DNA of 64,000 nucleotides from Spirochaetia bacterium UBA2205 (lineage in GTDB: Bacteria > Spirochaetota > UBA4802 > UB4802). Position 1 is the first letter of the stretch. Every line of letters begins with the position of its first letter. The stretch lies in assembly GCA_002328585.1 (NCBI GenBank), contig DCUV01000032.1, positions 136,277-200,276 of the forward strand, written 5' to 3'. Below the pieces are notes generated by a model. It was not told the origin of the DNA and did not search any database. It saw only the letters and a program-made list of their open reading frames with translations. Below, in pieces: positions 8,810 through 18,755 of this stretch. A program made the translations under genes and the position numbers.

Positions 8810-11043
8810 GGAGATAGTTTTTGTAATAGTCGTTGTGCTTTTATATTCCCTGCATCCAGCTTTAAGATTTGTTTGCAATATTGTATTGCATCATCCTTCC
8901 TTTCTAAAGCTTTGCAGATAGCTGCCATACTATAAAGAGCAGGAATGTATGATGATTGCATGGTTAATGCCTGTGATGCAGCATTGTATGCTTCTTCAAA
9001 TTGATTTTTTTTGTAATGGACTATGGCCAGCAAATAGTGTGCAAAACTGTTATCAGGTTTTTTTGCAATATAATCAACAAGGTAGGGAAGTGCTCTGTCA
9101 TAGTGATGTATATAAATATATGAACGTGACAATAATAGCAGAGCATTTATATCTTGAGGATTCATAATAACTGCTTTTTTCAGTTCTTCAATTGCTAAAT
9201 TAAATTTCTTTTCGTGAACAAGCTGCTCTCCTCTTTCACGATGCTGTAATGCATTATATAAAATCGGGTCTAATTCCAGAAAAACAAATGTCATGTCATC
9301 TCTTGGAGGTGTCCCGCCAAGAAATTTTTCCCACTCTGCAATAATATAATCCCTTGCCTCCTCAATTGACATGTTCACTGTTTCTGATACAAGCCTTTCA
9401 ACACGCTCATCACCAAACTCTTCATTATTCCAATTTCGCGATTCGGGCAAACCATCAGTGTATAGAAACACTCTGTCACCAGACTCCAGTATTCCAAAAT
9501 TATCCTCAAAAAGGCTCCCAACCTCTTCATCTGGCAATGCTCCCAAAAAGATACCACCGGTATCCCAGTACGTTATAGTTCCTGATTGCCGTTTATATAC
9601 CACTGCTTTACGATGTGAAGCGTTTGCATACATGACATCAAAGGTAGGAAATATCACCATAAAAAATACTGTAGCGTACTCCTGTGTGCGAATTATATTG
9701 ACCAGTTGCTTATTGACATCAGCAAAGATTCTTCTGGGTAGCAAATAGTTACTGCACGATTCACGGAAACTAATCTTAACCATGGTACTTATCAAAGCAG
9801 CAGGGATACCATGCCCTGAAACATCAGCAATAAGGACACCTATACAATTATCCTGCATCTGTATAATATCATAAAGGTCGCCACCAATATCGCTGGATGC
9901 CCTGTTATAAGCTACAATCTTGACTGCATTATGCACAAAAGGTGTTTGCGGCAAAATACCCTGTTGTATGTTTGCAGCTATTCTGAGCTCTTTTGCAATT
10001 AAATCATTTTTTTCTTTAAGGCTTGTTAGCGCTTTATTCAATTCTTCTGTTCTTTCTTCAACTTTTTGTTCAAGATTTTTTCGTATATCATTAACCTCAT
10101 AAGCAGCGGCAATAAACCCTTTACTGGTATTGATAAGCTCTTTATCAAGATATGGCAAAAAGAGCAAACCACTTCCCCCGCGGGCTAAATCAACAGCCGC
10201 CGACTCAATCTCGCCTAACGATTCTTCAATAGAAAGTAAATAAAAGAACAAAATAACAAATACAAGTATTCCTGTTATTGATATAAACATCAGCGGTATT
10301 ATTGAAAACAACTCATAGTTGTTATAATACACCATTACACCCAATTCAAACATGGCAACCATAACCATAATATTGATGAAAATAAATTTACCCCTTATAC
10401 TTAAGATATACCGCTCATCAAATGATATGCCACGTTTTACCAGTAACCATTTTATTTTGCGACGCATTCTTCCAGACAAAAGTTCAGCTACTATATACGT
10501 TAAAAATATATAGATAAAAATTGCTGATGCAATACCCAATAAAAGAAAAAGCGCATTGGCGATAGTTCCTTTGATTGCTTCGTACAGACAGCAAACAACC
10601 ATAACTATGGAAGGATAAATCAATGCAGCAGCCATATTATCACGTGGAAGATGTTCCAGCGCATGAAGAAGTTGCAGAGCTTCTTCATCGCTCATTGTTT
10701 GATGCAACGTATTATGTTCAATATATTTATTGATGAGCGAAAGCCGCTTTGTAAAACAGGGAATGCCTGCTTTATACAACAGACCAAAGTGCAGATAATA
10801 TAACGGAGCATAAACAAATACCGTAAAACCTGAAAAAAGCATCACAAAATCTGACCCTGTATTACTGATATTAAACCTTACCGTCGCAATAAGAAAAAGA
10901 GCTATATATGCAGCAATGATAAAGCCGCCTAAACTTGTAGTAAAAGCTATTCCAAATGTATAGGAAATACGCTCACTGAAAAAATTGAATATAGTATAAA
11001 AGGGCTTTATTGCCCATGATTCAAATTTTTGTATCAAAATCAT
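8806..11043 (-). CDS. Membrane SpoIIE/RsbU-type PP2C phosphatase with C-terminal TPRs
   Basis: 745 residues. The N-terminal 285 residues hold about six membrane segments, followed by a HAMP-like linker and a coiled coil (about 320-355). The PP2C-type phosphatase domain spans about 365-590 and has the metal-binding motifs GGDLYD (387-392), DVSGHG (407-412), YTDGLPES (528-535) and DDMT (582-585). TPR-like repeats fill 595-745. By family it dephosphorylates a STAS-type anti-anti-sigma factor; a STAS protein is encoded at 52382-52684 in this window, but any pairing is inference. The input signal is probably sensed through the membrane region. Confidence 0.93.
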   Translation of the reverse strand: MILIQKFESWAIKPFYTIFNFFSERISYTFGIAFTTSLGGFIIAAYIALFLIATVRFNISNTGSDFVMLFSGFTVFVYAPLYYLHFGLLYKAGIPCFTKRLSLINKYIEHNTLHQTMSDEEALQLLHALEHLPRDNMAAALIYPSIVMVVCCLYEAIKGTIANALFLLLGIASAIFIYIFLTYIVAELLSGRMRRKIKWLLVKRGISFDERYILSIRGKFIFINIMVMVAMFELGVMVYYNNYELFSIIPLMFISITGILVFVILFFYLLSIEESLGEIESAAVDLARGGSGLLFLPYLDKELINTSKGFIAAAYEVNDIRKNLEQKVEERTEELNKALTSLKEKNDLIAKELRIAANIQQGILPQTPFVHNAVKIVAYNRASSDIGGDLYDIIQMQDNCIGVLIADVSGHGIPAALISTMVKISFRESCSNYLLPRRIFADVNKQLVNIIRTQEYATVFFMVIFPTFDVMYANASHRKAVVYKRQSGTITYWDTGGIFLGALPDEEVGSLFEDNFGILESGDRVFLYTDGLPESRNWNNEEFGDERVERLVSETVNMSIEEARDYIIAEWEKFLGGTPPRDDMTFVFLELDPILYNALQHRERGEQLVHEKKFNLAIEELKKAVIMNPQDINALLLLSRSYIYIHHYDRALPYLVDYIAKKPDNSFAHYLLAIVHYKKNQFEEAYNAASQALTMQSSYIPALYSMAAICKALERKDDAIQYCKQILKLDAGNIKAQRLLQKLSP
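10558..10567 (+). repeat. Dispersed decamer GGCGATAGTT, copy inside the SpoIIE gene
   Basis: Exact copy, read in the antisense direction within codons for Thr-Ile-Ala, followed by CC. Confidence 0.7.
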
Positions 11044-11384
11044 AATGATGTCCTAAAACGTATAGTATTTAAGATATTTAGTATATAATTTTAAAGTGTA
11101 ATATTTATGCAAAAAAATCAACCAAAAAAATTATTATGATAATTGCAATAATACTCACCATTTAAAAATTGTTCATCGCCATGTCCGTGCTGAGTAAAAA
11201 AGAGCGTCAAAACTCATTCCCCAATTATTTAAATGATGAATAATCGACTTTATAGATGAATCCTTCTATTCCAATTTTACCTATTTTTTTAGGTACTTAT
11301 ATAATTTTACAGTTGACGTAGCTCCAAAAGCACCATACAGTATAAGAAATACATGCATTACATTATGAGTTACCCTTAAAAATC
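11044..11384. other. 341-bp divergent intergenic region
   Basis: Separates the minus-strand SpoIIE gene from the plus-strand HD-GYP gene, so it should hold two divergent promoters. It is very AT-rich. I see no clear -35/-10 pair, structured RNA or open reading frame worth calling, and no ribosome-binding site directly before the ATG at 11385. Confidence 0.5.
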
Positions 11385-12986
11385 ATGGATGATGCAAAAC
11401 CACAAACTATTGCAACCACTGTGCTGGTTGTTGATGACGAGGAATCAATACGGGACATCCTTTCACGCTATCTTCAATTGAAAGGATATGCAGTACTTAC
11501 AGCCGGTAATGGACATAGTGCCATGGACATTCTTCTATCACAAGCGGTTGATCTTGTATTGACAGATCTTAACATGCCCAATGTGAACGGCCGGGAACTC
11601 CTGAAAAGGATGGCGGAAAAATTTCCTGATATTCCCAAGATAGTGCTTAGCGGCTATGGTAGCAATGAGGATATGCTTGTTGCTTTAAAAAGCGGAGCAT
11701 ATGATTTTATCCAGAAACCGTTAACCGATTTTGGGATACTGGATAAATCAGTTGAGAGGGCTATTGAAAGAAAAAAACTTAAGGAAGAACGTGACCGCTA
11801 TATTCAGCAAATTACCCGATTAAATGAAATAATAGGGTTGTTAAACAAGGGTGCTGCATTTGAAGAGATTTTTGATATTATAGCAAAAAGTCTGAACAAT
11901 GCAATTCCATTTGATCGTCTGGCAGTAGCTATCATCAATGATGCCGGGCAGGTAGAAACACGTCTTGTATCATCAACAAAAAATATTTTAATAAATATTA
12001 ATGATAAGTTTCCCTTAAGCGATTCTTCATTACTCAAAGTTTCTGAAACAAAGCAATATCACATCATCAATGATTTAGAAGAATACTACAGGCAAAATCC
12101 TTCATCTGAAAGAACAAAACTTCTTTTACAGGAAGGTATGCGCTCCAGCATGACCATACCGCTCATTATTGCCAACCGATTAAAAGGTTTTCTGCTTTTT
12201 GCATCTGTTCAACCCAATGCCTTTAACAATGATCATATCCAATTTGCTGAAACCATAAGCGGACATATTGTATTCAGTATACAGCGTGGCGAACTGCTTC
12301 ATGAACTTGATATGTATAACAAAAAGTTAGAGCAAATTGTAAAGATACGCACTCATCAATTGCTTAAAACTCAGAAAGCTACAATATTTGCACTCAGCAG
12401 TTTGACCGAGCTTCGCGATCCTGAAACAGGCTACCATCTTGACCGTATGCGCATCTACTGTATGCTCCTTGCACAGATTGCAAAATATTCAGGAGCTGTG
12501 TTAGAAATAAGCAATCAATACCTTCGTGATTTATACGATTCATCTATTTTGCATGATATTGGCAAGGTTGGGATACCTGATATTATATTGTTAAAACCAG
12601 GGAAACTAACCCATGAAGAATTTGAAATAATTAAGACCCATACAACCATTGGCTATAATGCATTAAAACGTGCTTCGCAGGAGATGGGACAGGACTCATT
12701 TTTATCCATGGCAATGGATGTTACGTTATATCACCATGAGACATGGGATGGAACAGGATATCCTTATGGGCTTTCAGAAGATGAAATCCCATTATCAGCG
12801 CGCATAGTAACCATTGTCGATGTTTATGATGCACTCACAACCATACGCCCCTATAAAGAAGCATATAGCCATCAAAAATCTATTGAAATAATGAAAAGTG
12901 AACCACACCGATATGATCCACACCTTTTTGAACTGTTTATACAAAATGCAGATGACTTTGATGCAATCCGACAAAAATATCAGTAA
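11385..12986 (+). CDS. Response regulator: REC-GAF-HD-GYP (c-di-GMP phosphodiesterase)
   Basis: 533 residues in three domains. The receiver domain (about 12-130) has acidic residues at 17-18, phospho-acceptor Asp61 and Lys111. A GAF domain (about 145-300) carries a sensory pocket. The HD-GYP domain (about 325-515) has His391-Asp392 and the GYP triplet at 458-460 within HHETWDGTGYP. Family members hydrolyse cyclic di-GMP. The cognate histidine kinase is not adjacent. A diguanylate cyclase is encoded at 24171-25235. Confidence 0.95.
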   Translation: MDDAKPQTIATTVLVVDDEESIRDILSRYLQLKGYAVLTAGNGHSAMDILLSQAVDLVLTDLNMPNVNGRELLKRMAEKFPDIPKIVLSGYGSNEDMLVALKSGAYDFIQKPLTDFGILDKSVERAIERKKLKEERDRYIQQITRLNEIIGLLNKGAAFEEIFDIIAKSLNNAIPFDRLAVAIINDAGQVETRLVSSTKNILININDKFPLSDSSLLKVSETKQYHIINDLEEYYRQNPSSERTKLLLQEGMRSSMTIPLIIANRLKGFLLFASVQPNAFNNDHIQFAETISGHIVFSIQRGELLHELDMYNKKLEQIVKIRTHQLLKTQKATIFALSSLTELRDPETGYHLDRMRIYCMLLAQIAKYSGAVLEISNQYLRDLYDSSILHDIGKVGIPDIILLKPGKLTHEEFEIIKTHTTIGYNALKRASQEMGQDSFLSMAMDVTLYHHETWDGTGYPYGLSEDEIPLSARIVTIVDVYDALTTIRPYKEAYSHQKSIEIMKSEPHRYDPHLFELFIQNADDFDAIRQKYQ

Positions 12987-13095
12987 ATTGGGCGGCAGTA
13001 TTAGCTATTATCACTGAAACAAAATTTTGCATTTATTGCAGCATAAACTATATTTCTTAATAAAGGCTCTTACTATCATTAAATCGGGGAAAATC

Positions 13096-13947
13096 ATGCA
13101 AACACAATATCGCTTTGGTGGACCTATTACAACATCACTTAAGAAAATTATAGTTTTTACCAGCGTTGTCTATATCATACAGCTTTTTGGCAACATTGTT
13201 GCACCTGGTTTAATCGAATACACATTTGGCATCCACCATATTGGATTTATTCATGAATTTAAGCTGTGGCAACCTGTTACGTATATGTTTTTACATGGAA
13301 ATTTTTTTCATATATTTTTCAATATGTTTGCCCTGTGGATGTTTGGCTGTGATTTAGAAGAGCTTTTTGGAAGCAAAAACTTTATGCGCTTTTACCTGTA
13401 CAGTGGTATTGGCGCAGGGATTGGGATTGCTTTTATGAATTATTATATTTATGCTACCAATGGATATAATCCCGTGACAATAGGAGCTTCAGGTGCCATC
13501 TATGCAATTCTTCTGGCATATGGGATGATATGGCCTGACAGAGAGGTCCTTCTTTATTTTATTTTCCCAATCAAGATGAAATATTTAGTTTTACTTTTTG
13601 GTGGCATAGAATTTTTTGGCACTATCGCATCAGCACAGGGGTTGGGTGGTAACGTAAGCCATATCGGTCATTTAGGTGGTTTTATTACGGGATTTATTCT
13701 TTTAAAAACAAGATTCTGGTTACGCCAAAAAACTTCATTTAATCCATTTGCTTCAATTACCAGGAACTATCGCCTGGCAAAACATAAAAAAAGAATTGAT
13801 GATCGCATTAAGGCAAAGGAGATTATTGATACACTTCTTGATAAAATTACCCATTATGGCTATAATTCGCTTACACCTGAAGAAAAACAAAAATTAGAAT
13901 GGGCACGCAGACATTACTATCCTGACAACAATGATATAATTCATTAA
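13096..13947 (+). CDS. Rhomboid-family intramembrane serine protease
   Basis: 283 residues from ATG 13096, chosen because the methionine begins a typical short cytoplasmic tail and a GGGG stretch precedes it; the frame is open further upstream to a TTG at 13027. Six membrane segments are followed by a basic C-terminal tail. The catalytic dyad is Ser132 in GASGAIYA and His192 in GHLGGF; the HGNFFHIFFNM motif supplies the oxyanion residues. It cleaves membrane proteins within the bilayer. Transcribed after the HD-GYP gene with a 109-bp gap. Confidence 0.93.
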   Translation: MQTQYRFGGPITTSLKKIIVFTSVVYIIQLFGNIVAPGLIEYTFGIHHIGFIHEFKLWQPVTYMFLHGNFFHIFFNMFALWMFGCDLEELFGSKNFMRFYLYSGIGAGIGIAFMNYYIYATNGYNPVTIGASGAIYAILLAYGMIWPDREVLLYFIFPIKMKYLVLLFGGIEFFGTIASAQGLGGNVSHIGHLGGFITGFILLKTRFWLRQKTSFNPFASITRNYRLAKHKKRIDDRIKAKEIIDTLLDKITHYGYNSLTPEEKQKLEWARRHYYPDNNDIIH

Positions 13948-14092
13948 TGGCGGCGATAGCTACTGTAAATCAATATCTTCTTGACAACCTATGGAAGCAG
14001 TGACAATGTCACAGCACTGCCATCGTAGAAATGGGCCATAGTTCCACTTCTATAGTACAGTAAACGTGTGTACATTTTTAAAAGAGGTTGCC

Positions 14093-15388
14093 ATGTACTG
14101 GAATAACAATATTGAAACTATCAGCAGAAAAGATCTTGAAACACTGCAGCTTACAAAACTAAAGAAAACACTGCAGGCTGCCAGCGTTACCCCCTTTTAT
14201 AAAAAGGTATTTACAGAAAACAACATTAATATAGAGGCAATCAAAACACTGGAGCATATCAAAGACTTGCCATTTACAACAAAAAATGACCTTCGCTTAA
14301 GCTATCCTGATGGTATGGTGGCAGTACCTAAAAAAATGGTTGTGCGGATGCATGCTTCCTCGGGAACAACCGGTAAATCCACTGTTATTTTTTACACTGC
14401 TAAAGACATTAGTGACTGGGCTGATCTGGTTGCACGGTGCATGGTTGCCACTGGTGCAACACAAGATGATGTTTTCCAGAATATGATGGGCTATGGGCTT
14501 TTTACCGGTGGGTTGGGATTACATTATGGTGCTGAGATGTTAGGATGTATGGTAATACCTTCATCCTCAGGGAACACGCTACGCCAGATTCAGTTAATTC
14601 AGGATTTTGAAACAACCATTATACATATCACACCAAGCTATTGTCTGCACATGGTAGAAGCAATACGTGCTGAAGGGATTGATCCATACGAGCTGACATT
14701 GAAAAAAGCATATCTGGGCGCTGAGCCATATTCCGAAGCAACCCGAAAAAAGATTGAAGAACAATGTGGTATAGACGCATATAATTCATATGGCTTAAGT
14801 GAAATGAACGGACCTGGTGTTGCTTTTGAGTGTACCTATAAAAATGGCATGCATATCTGGGAAGATTACTATATTGTTGAGATAATCAATCCTGAAACAG
14901 GTGAAGTATTACAACCTGGTGAAGAAGGCGAGCTTGTATTAACCCATATTAACCGTGAAGCTATGCCAATTTTACGATATCGAACTCGCGATCTCACCCG
15001 TATTATACCCGAACCATGCCAATGTGGGCGCACCCATTATCGCATTGATCGTATAAAAGGGCGTACAGACGATATGCTCATTGTAAGTGGTGTAAATGTA
15101 TTCCCTTCACAGATAGAAACTGTCCTTATGAAGTTTCCCGAAATTGGCAATAACTATCAGATCATACTTGACCGTGAAAATAATTTAGACCGAATGCATA
15201 TTAAGGTTGAGCTATACTCAAAACTTTTTCATGGTGATATTAAAGAGATTGATCACATTAAGAGTAAACTCAAAGAAGCTCTGAAAGCACTTATTACTAT
15301 TAATCCTCGTATTGATTTATTAGAGCCAGGCTCATTGCCACCCAGTGAAGGGAAAGCCAAACGTGTTTTTGACAACCGTATGTTATAA
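14093..15388 (+). CDS. paaK: Phenylacetate-CoA ligase, PaaK type (copy 1)
   Basis: 431 residues from ATG 14093, which has AGAGG 5 bases upstream; an in-frame GTG 27 bases earlier is less likely. The ATP-binding motif SSGTTGKST lies at 89-97, with the adenylate-forming YGLSEMNGPG motif and the C-terminal lid beginning near GRTDDMLIVSGVNVFP. It activates an aryl-acetate (phenylacetate or indoleacetate-like acid) to its CoA thioester with ATP, or runs in reverse to conserve ATP in amino-acid fermenters. A tandem ACT-domain gene follows. A second paaK lies at 45441-46742. Confidence 0.93.
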   Translation: MYWNNNIETISRKDLETLQLTKLKKTLQAASVTPFYKKVFTENNINIEAIKTLEHIKDLPFTTKNDLRLSYPDGMVAVPKKMVVRMHASSGTTGKSTVIFYTAKDISDWADLVARCMVATGATQDDVFQNMMGYGLFTGGLGLHYGAEMLGCMVIPSSSGNTLRQIQLIQDFETTIIHITPSYCLHMVEAIRAEGIDPYELTLKKAYLGAEPYSEATRKKIEEQCGIDAYNSYGLSEMNGPGVAFECTYKNGMHIWEDYYIVEIINPETGEVLQPGEEGELVLTHINREAMPILRYRTRDLTRIIPEPCQCGRTHYRIDRIKGRTDDMLIVSGVNVFPSQIETVLMKFPEIGNNYQIILDRENNLDRMHIKVELYSKLFHGDIKEIDHIKSKLKEALKALITINPRIDLLEPGSLPPSEGKAKRVFDNRML

Positions 15389-15528
15389 ATATGGAGTATA
15401 TAAAACGTTACTTGTCAATATGCTTGAGGGTGCGAAACATTGTAAAATCTTTTTGTTAATTGTTGAACGCATGAAAAAAGCTGTTGTTAACACTATCAAT
15501 AATAATTATGCAGCTATGGAGGTGTACT

Positions 15529-15957
15529 ATGGCATATCAGGTATCTGTGTTTGCAGAAAATAAACCAGGAAAAATTGAGCGAATAACCAATGTTCTTGCA
15601 AGTCAGAATATTAATATCAGGGCTATTACCATCAATGATTCTGGTGATTACGGCATTATTAAACTTTTGCTGGATCGCCCAGAGGATGGGTGTACTGCAT
15701 TAAAAGATGAAGGTATTGCTGCCACATTGAAAGAGATAGTTGCTGTGAAAATACAGGACAAGCCAGGTAGTCTCCATAAAGTTGCTGCACTACTAAAAGA
15801 ACATTCTATTAACGTTGACGATGCTTATGGATTTACTATCAAACCACATGAAGAGTCAGCATTTGTGTTTCAGGTAGACAATCCTAAAGCAGCAGAAAAA
15901 GTATTACGAGACTCAGGATATCAATTGCTTGCTGATAAAGAATTATATTTACTGTAA
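15529..15957 (+). CDS. Tandem ACT-domain protein paired with paaK (copy 1)
   Basis: 142 residues. ATG 15529 is chosen because GGAGG lies 6 bases before it and the protein then starts directly in an ACT fold; the frame is open 45 bases further upstream. Two ACT domains (about 1-70 and 72-142) each contain the N/DKPGxL/I turn that forms the amino-acid pocket. Such proteins bind amino acids and regulate metabolic enzymes; adjacency to paaK suggests allosteric or assembly control of aryl-acid metabolism. The paralogue at 44898-45329 has the same architecture and the same neighbour. Confidence 0.88.
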   Translation: MAYQVSVFAENKPGKIERITNVLASQNINIRAITINDSGDYGIIKLLLDRPEDGCTALKDEGIAATLKEIVAVKIQDKPGSLHKVAALLKEHSINVDDAYGFTIKPHEESAFVFQVDNPKAAEKVLRDSGYQLLADKELYLL

Positions 15958-16074
15958 GGATACTTCCCAATCGGTAGATTAAGCTTTTCATGCAATGTTT
16001 GGCATGCTATTTTTTTAATACTCATACAATGAATATTTAAATAAGTAATTTCATTATTTGCTAAAAGGTTAACA

Positions 16075-16926
16075 ATGTCTACACAACACAAACTAATTAT
16101 TGGCAATTGTATGTCCATGGAAGAAATTCCTGATGAAAGCATACACCTCATGGTTACCTCGCCACCCTATTTTAATGCGCCTTTTGATTATAAGGAGCTT
16201 TTTAAAAACTATGATCACTATCTTGGTGTTTTAACTAAAGTTGCACAAGAAATATACCGTGTTTTACAGGATGGACGTATAGCAGTTTTAAATATTGATG
16301 ATATGTTAGTCAATGGGGAAAAATTCCCTATTGTTGCTGATGCTACAAAAATTTTCCAGAACGCTGGTTTTAGATATCGAGACAGAATTATATGGAAAAA
16401 ACCTGATGGTTATTTAAGAATAAGCAAGCGAAGTGGTGTTTTATTACAGAACCCATATCCCATGTATTTTTATCCTGATAACCTCCTTGAAAGCATACTG
16501 ATATTTCAAAAAGGGAAATTTATCTATCGTTCTATTTCAAAAGAAACAAGAGAGGATTCAAAGATAGATGTAAAAGAATTTTCTAATAATAAATGGTATA
16601 TGACTCTTTGGGAGATGGTAAATGTATTACCAGGCTCTACTCTTGAAAAAGATATTGCTGCTTTTCCGGAAGAGTTACCTTATAGGATAATTACTTTATT
16701 TTCATATAAAGGAGAAACTATACTAGATCCTTTTGCGGGAAGTGGTACTACCATGAAAGTAGCACGGAAATTACAAAGGAATAGCATTGGTATAGAAATA
16801 AAAAAGTCTTTAATCCCTACAATCACAAAAAAAGTTGGGTTTGAAGGACAATTAACTTTTGACAACAACATAGATTCCTTTGAAGTAATAATACGAGAAA
16901 ATGTAAAATATGGATGTGTTAGCTAA
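16075..16926 (+). CDS. Site-specific DNA methyltransferase, beta class (N4-cytosine or N6-adenine)
   Basis: 283 residues. Catalytic motif IV, TSPPYF (28-33), precedes the SAM-binding motif DPFAGSGTT (218-226), the order of beta-class DNA methyltransferases. An SPPY core is most often found in N4-cytosine enzymes, though N6-adenine members exist. AAGG lies 8 bases before the ATG. The 3' end overlaps the next gene by 17 bp, as expected for a restriction-modification pair. The recognition sequence cannot be read from the protein. The region is more AT-rich than its neighbours, which suggests transfer. Confidence 0.93.
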   Translation: MSTQHKLIIGNCMSMEEIPDESIHLMVTSPPYFNAPFDYKELFKNYDHYLGVLTKVAQEIYRVLQDGRIAVLNIDDMLVNGEKFPIVADATKIFQNAGFRYRDRIIWKKPDGYLRISKRSGVLLQNPYPMYFYPDNLLESILIFQKGKFIYRSISKETREDSKIDVKEFSNNKWYMTLWEMVNVLPGSTLEKDIAAFPEELPYRIITLFSYKGETILDPFAGSGTTMKVARKLQRNSIGIEIKKSLIPTITKKVGFEGQLTFDNNIDSFEVIIRENVKYGCVS

Positions 16927-17983
16927 AATTGAAGGTATAGCATATAAACCTTTTTTGTGTAGAGAATTAAAGGAATACACTCTTAATGATATAGAAAGAG
17001 CGTTGAGTATTTCATCTACATTTATTATAAATATTAATCCCAATATAAAGATTGCATGTAGCTGGTGGGTTTCATGTAAAAGAACACGTTCGTACCCTTA
17101 TGCACGAATATATGATTCGTTAAAATACCAGGGAAAAAAAATCACTATAATACCAATATTGAAAGATGAAGGTAAAGATGGGGACAGAGATTTTTTACAA
17201 TGGGATACAATTTCGTTGATGAGTCTATTAGGAATATATGTAATAATCGCTTATTACAATAATGCTGAGAAAAATCCAGCTTATAATAATAAAATCACAA
17301 ATCAAAGGTTTGATGTAGATCATATACTTGCTCAAATTGATACTATTATTGATTATCAATCAGATGCATTGCACTGGAATTTAAAACAAATAGATATGGT
17401 TGTGGATATTGGAACAAAAGCTCTTGTTTCATATGAAAAAATATCAAAACAACTTGGTGTAGTCATGCATTCAAGTAGTAATGCTACAAAAAGAATTGAT
17501 GAATTAAAGAAAGGGAAGAAAAATTTCATTAACTTCTCAAGAGATTTAGCAAAAAAAGCTCAAAATAGAGAAAGTAATACCAAACAACCTAAAGAAAATT
17601 TATCAGGGATTAAAGCAAAATTGACTATTAAAAATTATTTGGGTGGTAACTATTTTTTTACCTGTGATGAAATTGAAATAAAGAATAAAAATATCTATCT
17701 TATTGAAGGTAAACACAGCAAACAAGGCATTATACCCTCATTAGAAGATATTAAAGATGGTTTACTAAAGATGATTTTATTTACAAATCTTAAAGAAGTA
17801 AGTATTGGTAATGAGATATATTCTCACATGTCAGTTTTAAAATTAACAAGTACTATGACATTTAATTCCAATAATTTGACTAAATCAAAAATTGTAATAT
17901 TAGAACTATTGAAAAAAGAAGCCTTGACAAATAACTTTAAAATTGTAATAAATAAAACTGATTTATTACATATTGACATTTAA
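16910..17983 (+). CDS. Probable type II restriction endonuclease partner
   Basis: 357 residues, lysine- and asparagine-rich. A PD-(D/E)xK-like site is visible: acidic residues at 253-256 (CDEIE) in one strand and Glu266-Gly-Lys268 (IEGKH) in the next. An upstream KDEGKDGDRDFLQWDT segment (85-100) is conserved-looking and resembles a motif I recall from uncharacterised type II enzymes. The start codon lies inside the methyltransferase gene, so it is translated from the same message. Role as the cognate nuclease is inferred from the position and the catalytic motif; no family name can be given safely. Confidence 0.72.
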   Translation: MDVLAKIEGIAYKPFLCRELKEYTLNDIERALSISSTFIININPNIKIACSWWVSCKRTRSYPYARIYDSLKYQGKKITIIPILKDEGKDGDRDFLQWDTISLMSLLGIYVIIAYYNNAEKNPAYNNKITNQRFDVDHILAQIDTIIDYQSDALHWNLKQIDMVVDIGTKALVSYEKISKQLGVVMHSSSNATKRIDELKKGKKNFINFSRDLAKKAQNRESNTKQPKENLSGIKAKLTIKNYLGGNYFFTCDEIEIKNKNIYLIEGKHSKQGIIPSLEDIKDGLLKMILFTNLKEVSIGNEIYSHMSVLKLTSTMTFNSNNLTKSKIVILELLKKEALTNNFKIVINKTDLLHIDI

Positions 17984-18093
17984 TATAAGTCTTGGATTCA
18001 AGTCACAAGTGCATAGTTTTTGCACAGATTACCTAAAACTTACCAGTACGATGCAGTTGTAAAGTACAAATTATATTGCAGGGAGATGACACA

Positions 18094-18450
18094 ATGAAAC
18101 ACATCCAATTCATTACTAGTATCGTTGCTATCCTTTTTGTTGCTTGTTCTCAGCAGATAAGCATTCAGGGTAAACCTGATGTTTTAGTAAAAAAATATCT
18201 CCAGGACGATTCCACCTATGTCATTATTTGCAAAGGGTATCCAAAGCCAGGCACCTCCGGCATACAGGCAATCGAAACTGCAAAGGAAGCCGCCCTATTG
18301 AATGCTCAATATATTGCCCGAGGAATATTTTCTGAAGACGTTGATGTTGTAAAAGATGGATTGGTTGAAAAATACGATAGTAGTGATGACTATGTAATTC
18401 TTACCTATGCAATAAAGCATCCCGATATAAAACAATATATTCAGGAATAA
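18094..18450 (+). CDS. Small lipoprotein, unknown function
   Basis: 118 residues from ATG 18094, which follows GGGAG 8 bases upstream. An N-terminal hydrophobic helix ends in a lipobox with Cys18 (LFVAC). The mature part is a compact alpha/beta domain containing an AIETAKEAALLNAQYIARG helix, similar in feel to LPP20/FlgO-type lipoprotein domains. Single gene between the restriction-modification pair and a gene-poor stretch. Function unknown. Confidence 0.75.
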   Translation: MKHIQFITSIVAILFVACSQQISIQGKPDVLVKKYLQDDSTYVIICKGYPKPGTSGIQAIETAKEAALLNAQYIARGIFSEDVDVVKDGLVEKYDSSDDYVILTYAIKHPDIKQYIQE

Positions 18451-18755
18451 ATGTTAATAGTTTATCACTATAGCGTGTAAAAGTTTTATAAATTTTCCTT
18501 GAATAATTTACCGGGAAAACAGCATAGCAGGTAACAGTATTGTTGTATGGATTATCTTATTTTTTTTACTATGAATCTACGGTATATGCCTTGCATATAT
18601 ACGTCACTACCAAAGAATTAATTTTAACAATTAATGCTACCCTCTCTGCATAATAACATAATACAATAAATGAAAAAAATTAATACAAATTATCTTTTCA
18701 TTAACAAAAGAGGGACATCATTGATGTCCCTCTTGCCAATAAAATTGAAGTTTAA
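18451..18755. other. 305-bp intergenic region
   Basis: Lies between convergent lipoprotein genes. Apart from the strong hairpin at 18708-18734 I see only AT-rich sequence. Confidence 0.5.
18708..18734 (-). terminator. Hairpin terminator of the 50-residue lipoprotein gene
   Basis: A perfect 13-bp inverted repeat (arms AAGAGGGACATCA and its complement, single central base) 21 bases after the lipoprotein stop. On the minus strand the stem is followed by a short T run (CTCTTTTG). It may also serve the plus-strand gene ending at 18450. Confidence 0.75.
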
